From IMG/VR virus record IMGVR_UViG_3300025759_000160, positions 1 to 46,223 of that record: a stretch of 46,223 nucleotides of DNA, one strand, 5' to 3'. This document shows positions 42,901 to 46,223 of this stretch, piece by piece. The notes beneath the pieces are model-generated. The model worked only from the letters and a program-made list of their open reading frames with translations. It made no database searches and was not told the DNA's origin. A program made the translations under genes and the position numbers. Origin of the DNA: a virus. Within the stretch, counting starts at the first letter, position 1. Every line of letters begins with the position of its first letter.

Positions 42901-45369
42901 CAGTTGACAGCTGAAGAGTTTGCTAAAGACGGTGCTAGATTAGTAGAAGAAGGAGCAGTAATGGACTTTAGTGATTTTAATATAGTTAGAAACGGAAAAC
43001 GTGGTCCTATGTTTAATGTTGCTAAAAAGATAAAAGAAGCAAGAGGCAATGAAGATCTTTTTATATTAACAGCAAGAGCTCCACAAGCTCAAAAAGCTAT
43101 ATATGAATTTTTAAAATCAGAAGGTTTAGAGTTTAAAATGGACAACATAGTTGGTCTAGGTAATTCAACTCCACAAGCTAAGGCTAATTGGTTGTTAGAT
43201 AAAGCAGCAGATGGTTACAATGATTTTTACTTTGCTGATGATGCTTTAAAAAATGTTAAAGAAGTTAAACAAGTTATGGATGTTGTAGACGTTAAGTCTA
43301 AAGTTCAACAAGCTAAACTTAAATTTTCTAAAGGTGTAAATGAACAATTCAATAGTATACTAGATAAAAAAGCTGTAGAACTAGCTGGTCAAGAAATATC
43401 AGCTATTAAAGCTAAGACAATAGGTTCTAGTAAAGGTAATTTTAAATTTTGGATACCTTACTCTGCGGAAGATTTTATGGGTTTAATATATCCCACTTTA
43501 TCTAAAGGTTTGTTAGGTGATAATCAAATGGCTTGGTATAAGAAACATCTTATAACACCATACGCTAGAGCTATGAGTAGTATGCGTACAGCTAGATTAC
43601 AAATGATGAATGATTTTAGAGCTCTAAAGAAAAAGCTTGACGTGCCAATTGATCTACCAAAAGTTAACGCTAGTGGCTTTACAAATGAACAATCTGTTAG
43701 AGTTTATTTATATAATAAAATGGGTTACGATATACCAGGCGCAAGCAAAAAGGATATTCAAGAAATGATAAAAGCTGTTGAATCTAATGCTAAGTTAACT
43801 GTTTTTGCTAATGAATTACTTCAAGTAACTAAAGGAGATGGATGGGCTAAACCTAAAAGTGATTGGCTAGCAGGTACTGTGACAACAGATTTATTAGAAG
43901 TTCTCAATACAACTAAGAGACAAAAGTACTTACAACAGTTTAATGAGAATGCTAATGCAATATACTCTGAACAAAACTTAAACAAACTAGAAGCTATATA
44001 TGGACCTAAATATAGAGAAGCTTTAGAGAACATGTTGTCAAGAATGAAGTCTGGAAAAAATAGAACTGGAAATAATAATAGGTTAAGTAATAAAATACTT
44101 AATTATATAAACGGATCTAATGCTGCTGTAATGTTCTTTAATACTAGATCCGCTGTATTGCAAACTATATCTGCTATAAACTTTGTTAATTGGAGCTTTA
44201 ATAACCCGTTAAAAGCTGGTCAAGCATTTGCTAACCAAACTCAATACTGGTCTGATTTTATGAAGCTAATGAATTCTGAATACTTAAGAGATAGAAGATC
44301 TGGATTAAGAATAAATATTAATGAAAATGAAATAGCTAATGCTGCTAAAACTGCTAAGAATAAAGCTAAAGGAGCTATGGCTTATATATTAGAAAAAGGT
44401 TACTTACCTACTCAAATGGCTGATAGTTTCGCTATAGCGGCGGGTGGCGCTACTTTCTATAGAAATAGAATAAAAGACTTGGTGAGTAAGGGAATGACAG
44501 AAGCTCAAGCTGAGAAACAAGCTATGCAAGAGTTTGTAGAAATTTCTGAAGAATCTCAACAGTCAAGTAGACCTGATAGAATATCACAACAACAATCAAG
44601 CGATGTTGGTCGTTTAATATTAATGTTCGCAAACACACCAATGCAATATGCTCGTATACAAAAGAGAGCTGCTCAAGATTTAATAAACGGTAGAGGAGAT
44701 TGGAAGTCAAATATTAGTAAAATAGCTTACTATGGTTTTGTACAGAACTTGATATTTAATGCTTTACAACAAGCTGTTTTTGCTTTAGGTTTTGGAGATG
44801 ACGACGAAGAAAAAGATTCTAAGAAAACCATAAACACTTTAAACGGTATGATAGATTCAACTCTTAGAGGTTTAGGTATCGGTGGGGCTATGGTTTCAGT
44901 TGTTAAAAACCTATTATTAGACGTATATGAAAGATCTAAAAGACCTAGACCTGAATACGTAGATTCAGTTTGGAAACTATTACAATTTTCTCCTCCAATA
45001 AGTAGTAAGATATCTAAACTTAGACAAGCAGCTTGGCACTTCAACTCTAAAAAGAGAAGAGAGGAAATGAAAGAAAAAGGATTTAGTATTGACAACCCAG
45101 CTTACGAAGCTGCAGCTAAGGTTGTTTCTGCAACTACCAATATTCCACTAGATAGAGTCTTAAATAAATATAACAATATAGAAGATGCTATGCAGGAGGA
45201 AACAGAGTGGTGGCAAAAAGTAGCTTTAATACTAGGTTGGAGCAAGTGGCAACTTGAAGATAAAAAATATGAGTCAAAAAATAAAAAGCAAAAAAAGAAA
45301 GAATCTAGATTAGAAAGAAGAAGTGGATCAAGATTAGAAAAAATAAATGAATCAAGATTAGAAAGATAA
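36919..45369 (+). CDS. Giant polyvalent ejected virion protein, 2816 aa
   Basis: Several enzyme-like modules sit in one chain. A zinc-metallopeptidase motif HELMH spans residues 1054-1058. A sigma-70 region-2-like segment at about residues 1230-1330 contains LIREYDPESGVPLAAYINKF. A HAD-like phosphatase has D1972-F-D1974-D-T1976 in VFDFDDTIATSKS, T2051 in ILTARAPQA, and D2107 in FADDALKNVK. Near the C-terminus FANTPMQYARIQKRAAQDL (from F2570) and a hydrophobic helix (YYGFVQNLIFNALQQAVFAL) match large phage polyvalent proteins. The last residues carry a threefold SRLER/SRLEK repeat. It is probably packaged and ejected with the DNA. Confidence 0.75.
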   Translation: MDEEKLRGIIQKMIANNEPPSKIREVVRRAKEMMAAQPSKEQVIQSVEQGEIEESPSIDLEELKRVSEAVKKKTNGNEDFQMNEDQLNSPIGQDESYDIFSINKPQEVEMVADQVINKPFDDSVEMQLIEKGKSSAVEKLEQDYAQDFIDTKGYHDYTSPDYLRPKADEVRANLENITIDSPEVKESVLAETVGVYDDYDFGNQGLKDLNLLASTEDIKKAKDEWKKGKDGIFVNMKDEDAQALQEDKYFNSLVDKDDSGGISINKGWKSPKDQLESILSWETKPYWYPQEKWDIVKKYKEDGGVSNEMIDNADPRLVNKTIQAKKQNSLTNFFYDNDDLSSIERTKISALLADQIYGKLTYDDVMRMDANPELLKLEMEKNQQRQSSLIKDMNNIKAKQNELEGNEEYQKLNKEAKRITDELTRLQESGINENSSQAEIDNYNNLLSEYKALQVTYDQKGFKSIREQQAKDIEAWESKNAALADDAAELGDVSLALDLATKNYSALDKTKLQMEKFFLGNAFAGTIGATSGFIAEGLDIIGGSASMGELSDFLHKVEGVAIDYNKSIDNQMGQLAPTLKLDDVSFKTLDSYIAHTLAENSPSIATVMLTMRGGKMAAGKNASTAVRMQAAARASKIAQGIFFSTSYGGKGMELAIAQKNAPGRIKKLQEQIDSGVLSGYEKQQAEKRINELEDVLDLNVLQKAGSSLLSGAIDMYSEKLGSLGYMKNLNRIKAAVDAKPFKKLMYQGLNSLKGAATEVVEEAAAQIGNNLSDIYILGEDKSIVDGIDADFLAKTAISSFAMQGPSVGSNLYSMFKSEMMDPTSIRNNKKLFDELIDIEETLQSPLTTDANQKKELRKRKKEIIEVAGMKDIMSVQKLARMSTQEKSDLFELNRRRRRIIKNLRELGGRSEAGSKSIKKQKDRLVKEFKEVDTQRNELLSKKQRKIQEEYKEAADPALGAYNQGLYDFYSDIVGAQQEINGNKYIEVNNETTVDNLKEQFGEDKANELIEARNKGNNATFVGNDIIIFPQNVKQNLMSTRNKSAAMFAAVSPLHELMHIENRRQGIVKNGKVVGDANKAIQQAESVIKENLATGRITQEQYDDFLARKKQYTDETGVDVEEILNLFGDMTATGILSESDFSKINGLQYMLKGLVRKFAGPNISFLFPLKTGADVFSYIKSFKDSVEKSELKSAPPEDISEDLKFSQAASNKVQDIFNEQGEAGAFDIIEEFKPIVNKIVQRRSEAPGFDRQLLTDEIETGKRGILDLIREYDPESGVPLAAYINKFLPARAIEASKRVLGEQFEDDVTEVRGLEAEDKTGEVDNSPISKTERLFKLKNRLTGNLESAINKVRSQVSSLPIADLDFKSLRNIALQEVQELFGIKPKPGNLTKDDVRNAQQYINKNAEALITMLPEGSTPGGTSTGVQKVLLDNFYEKQDRVKMLKTGSKAGLAPYQKRNNITPSEFKEVFGITPAGTPNVSDRNTSARIKALVSQTERMLTNQEVREALQEQGIPVPSRLSEGKSELMFSQGQKLTKKEQKAIEAQRKLLDSDIGTQLLAEQKDWKQIIKDYGMSPINLKTAQGRESYRQWIANVLAPKLPANFFTVNAAGVLTGKTEAVRDENNNKTDQRTYAGNYAFLSKKEVVDFIEQAIADGVVFSESEIPGLKRASYAKLDKRFSTKEFKQQQKDKIKGFKQVLDVFNSLIQENTKANAPFVAALMSSTSAYQGHFMRTSSPIGFTNFTGLKQVEEHTEPASDLGKFLLNRMIQGNYELYIDGALENFFQGLLPDVYDKMLKGIGPDGKPFNYTQNAPEKYMYDILMGAKSIWLRYFNPQVNGQIRVDENGVSRRGIDPNVLVEINGKSVAENNNLGLPKNKLTPNVIAKQQDLLFKVLDNQISKEDARKQLDEYTKLAPDMLKASKGTQQELSEAEVLYINQNMTTQELLSKAISIDNALNEARKLNPEIKKIRVFDFDDTIATSKSLVFYTKADGTEGQLTAEEFAKDGARLVEEGAVMDFSDFNIVRNGKRGPMFNVAKKIKEARGNEDLFILTARAPQAQKAIYEFLKSEGLEFKMDNIVGLGNSTPQAKANWLLDKAADGYNDFYFADDALKNVKEVKQVMDVVDVKSKVQQAKLKFSKGVNEQFNSILDKKAVELAGQEISAIKAKTIGSSKGNFKFWIPYSAEDFMGLIYPTLSKGLLGDNQMAWYKKHLITPYARAMSSMRTARLQMMNDFRALKKKLDVPIDLPKVNASGFTNEQSVRVYLYNKMGYDIPGASKKDIQEMIKAVESNAKLTVFANELLQVTKGDGWAKPKSDWLAGTVTTDLLEVLNTTKRQKYLQQFNENANAIYSEQNLNKLEAIYGPKYREALENMLSRMKSGKNRTGNNNRLSNKILNYINGSNAAVMFFNTRSAVLQTISAINFVNWSFNNPLKAGQAFANQTQYWSDFMKLMNSEYLRDRRSGLRININENEIANAAKTAKNKAKGAMAYILEKGYLPTQMADSFAIAAGGATFYRNRIKDLVSKGMTEAQAEKQAMQEFVEISEESQQSSRPDRISQQQSSDVGRLILMFANTPMQYARIQKRAAQDLINGRGDWKSNISKIAYYGFVQNLIFNALQQAVFALGFGDDDEEKDSKKTINTLNGMIDSTLRGLGIGGAMVSVVKNLLLDVYERSKRPRPEYVDSVWKLLQFSPPISSKISKLRQAAWHFNSKKRREEMKEKGFSIDNPAYEAAAKVVSATTNIPLDRVLNKYNNIEDAMQEETEWWQKVALILGWSKWQLEDKKYESKNKKQKKKESRLERRSGSRLEKINESRLER
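45301..45366 (+). repeat. Short tandem repeat at the end of the giant gene
   Basis: Three near-copies of TC(T/A)AGATTAGAAA are spaced 27 and 24 bases apart, encoding SRLER, SRLEK and SRLER just before the stop. The likely effect is a charged repeat tail. Confidence 0.7.
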
Positions 45370-45512
45370 TATTAATATAAAGGAACAAAAAAACTGGGCA
45401 CCATACCCAAAGTTCCTGTAACCAAAAAGGGAGGCCGTAAGACCTCCCTTTTATTATTTAGCAGCCTTGACAAAGACCTTCACATAATTCACACATAGTT
45501 TTAAATTTTAAG
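45370..45512. other. Convergent intergenic region with structured RNA-like element
   Basis: 143 bases between the giant gene and the convergent minus gene. AGGAAC (45381-45386) pairs with GTTCCT (45412-45417), and within it TGGG (45395-45398) pairs with CCCA (45406-45409). The terminator follows. The nested hairpins could be a short RNA 3' end or stability element. No coding frame is convincing here. Confidence 0.45.
45425..45455. terminator. Bidirectional intrinsic terminator
   Basis: AAAAGGGAGG (45425-45434) pairs perfectly with CCTCCCTTTT (45443-45452) around an 8-base loop. A-rich sequence on the left and T-rich on the right let it stop transcription from both convergent sides. Confidence 0.9.
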
Positions 45513-46223
45513 TTATTTATTTATATATTTAGTTGCTTCTCCATTGTTCCATAAGTCTATAAAAAGTCCCTTATTTTTAAAATCAACTTGTTGACCATTG
45601 ATATTAATTGTTTTTATAATATATTTATTTTCCTCTATAAATACTACTATTGGTTGGAATATTTTAAATAAACCATCGTAATCTGTTTGCTTTAATCTAT
45701 AATAGTTATTTCCAATATTTGGTTTTTCATCATATATAGAATAATGAGTTTCTTGATTTGAGTTACCATCACCGTTTACTATGGCTATTTCAACCCAATT
45801 ATAATTATCTATAGATTTTTCTATAGTATAATAGTCATTATTGATTTGAGAAGCTACAACCCAATTTAATCTTACATGATTATCTATAGGTTCTCCATTA
45901 AAAGATATTAAATCTATAGGTAGTGCTGCTCCCGATGTTTGTATTGTAAACATGATATTTGGTCTAATATTAGTTCTAGTACCATCTACAGTTGGGTAAT
46001 TATCATCTGCATAATCATAAGCTCCTCTATCAGTTGAAGTAGTATAATCAAATGAAGGATATGGAGTTGTGTAACTACCATCTCTATTTTCTATTTTAAC
46101 CAATATATTGTTAGTATTTAAATACTCCCAGTCTTGAGATAATGTTATTGTATTCCATCCATGCTGCCAAGTTATAGATCCATCATATACTAAAGTATAG
46201 TCTGTTACAGTTAGATCAGAGGT
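45513..46223 (-). CDS. Partial Bacteroidota secreted/T9SS-associated-like protein
   Basis: The frame is open to the window edge (about 236 residues visible); a TTG near 46103 is not needed as a start. The region YDGSITWQHGWNTITLSQDW ... TRTNIRPNIMFTIQ resembles a jelly-roll module of Bacteroidota extracellular proteins. LPIDLISFNGEPIDNHVRLN, NNDYYTIEKSIDNYNWVEIA and NYYRLKQTDYDG match the block typically ahead of a type IX secretion sorting domain. A reduced C-terminus follows (YIIKTININGQQVD, GLFIDLWNNGEATKYINK). It may be a phage adhesin or moron of host origin. The N-terminus is missing. Confidence 0.7.
   Translation of the reverse strand, partial: TSDLTVTDYTLVYDGSITWQHGWNTITLSQDWEYLNTNNILVKIENRDGSYTTPYPSFDYTTSTDRGAYDYADDNYPTVDGTRTNIRPNIMFTIQTSGAALPIDLISFNGEPIDNHVRLNWVVASQINNDYYTIEKSIDNYNWVEIAIVNGDGNSNQETHYSIYDEKPNIGNNYYRLKQTDYDGLFKIFQPIVVFIEENKYIIKTININGQQVDFKNKGLFIDLWNNGEATKYINK

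Noticed and set aside
1-46223. CRISPR arrays, tRNAs, rRNA, integrase or insertion sequences
   Set aside because: None were seen: no regularly spaced direct repeats with unique spacers, no cloverleaf noticed by eye, and no recombinase or transposase motifs in the frames.

Overview
The window is a contiguous stretch of a lytic-looking, AT-rich, tailed-phage genome. Genes are tightly packed, many overlap as ATGA, TAATG or GTGA, and most starts follow A/T-rich leaders without a clear Shine-Dalgarno. That start context, plus a right-edge gene resembling C-terminal parts of Bacteroidota secreted (type IX secretion-associated) proteins, points to a Bacteroidota host, probably a flavobacterium. This is inference; no replication genes, integrase or tRNAs are visible. 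The morphogenesis order (terminase, portal, scaffold, capsid, adaptor-type proteins, giant nozzle-like protein, internal proteins, giant ejected protein) is that of a short-tailed podovirus-like phage. A relationship to environmental crAss-like or other marine podoviruses is possible but not proven here.

Layout. (1) 1-1940, minus strand: at least nine tiny genes of 29-86 residues, some ATGA-coupled. Four copies of a fixed-spacing 31-base motif lie upstream of members of this group and look like a phage promoter or operator family. (2) 1941-2286: an AT-rich divergent control region with a second copy of a hairpin-forming element. (3) 2287-8917, plus strand: basic virion-like protein, fibre-like protein, GroEL followed by an overlapping GroES, a winged-helix-like protein and low-complexity proteins. 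(4) 8914-11910: lysis region with a T7-lysozyme-type amidase, several small membrane proteins (holin and spanin candidates), basic DUF-like proteins and a putative HEXXH metallopeptidase. (5) 11915-14982: spike-like coiled-coil protein and a second fibre. (6) 15016-23625: small conserved proteins, including a double GroES-like protein, a small-terminase candidate, TerL, portal, scaffold and major capsid protein. (7) 23685-28447: four small related capsid-accessory-like proteins, then adaptor-like tail genes, punctuated by three hairpin-T terminators. (8) 28452-45369: a 1908-residue nozzle-like protein, a GNAT-like protein, two internal-virion-type proteins and a 2816-residue polyvalent protein. 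The last carries a zinc-metallopeptidase motif, a sigma-region-2-like segment and a HAD-like phosphatase domain. (9) 45370-46223: a structured intergenic region with a bidirectional terminator, and a convergent partial gene with Bacteroidota secreted-protein features.

Working together: the plus-strand genes form one late programme. The phage chaperonin pair probably helps fold its structural proteins. TerS/TerL and portal package DNA into a scaffolded capsid decorated by the small paralogues. The nozzle and fibres build the tail. The internal proteins, including the giant polyvalent protein, are likely ejected with the DNA and may act on the host early. The amidase, holin and spanin candidates release progeny. 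The minus-strand small genes look like an early or host-interaction block under their own promoter family.
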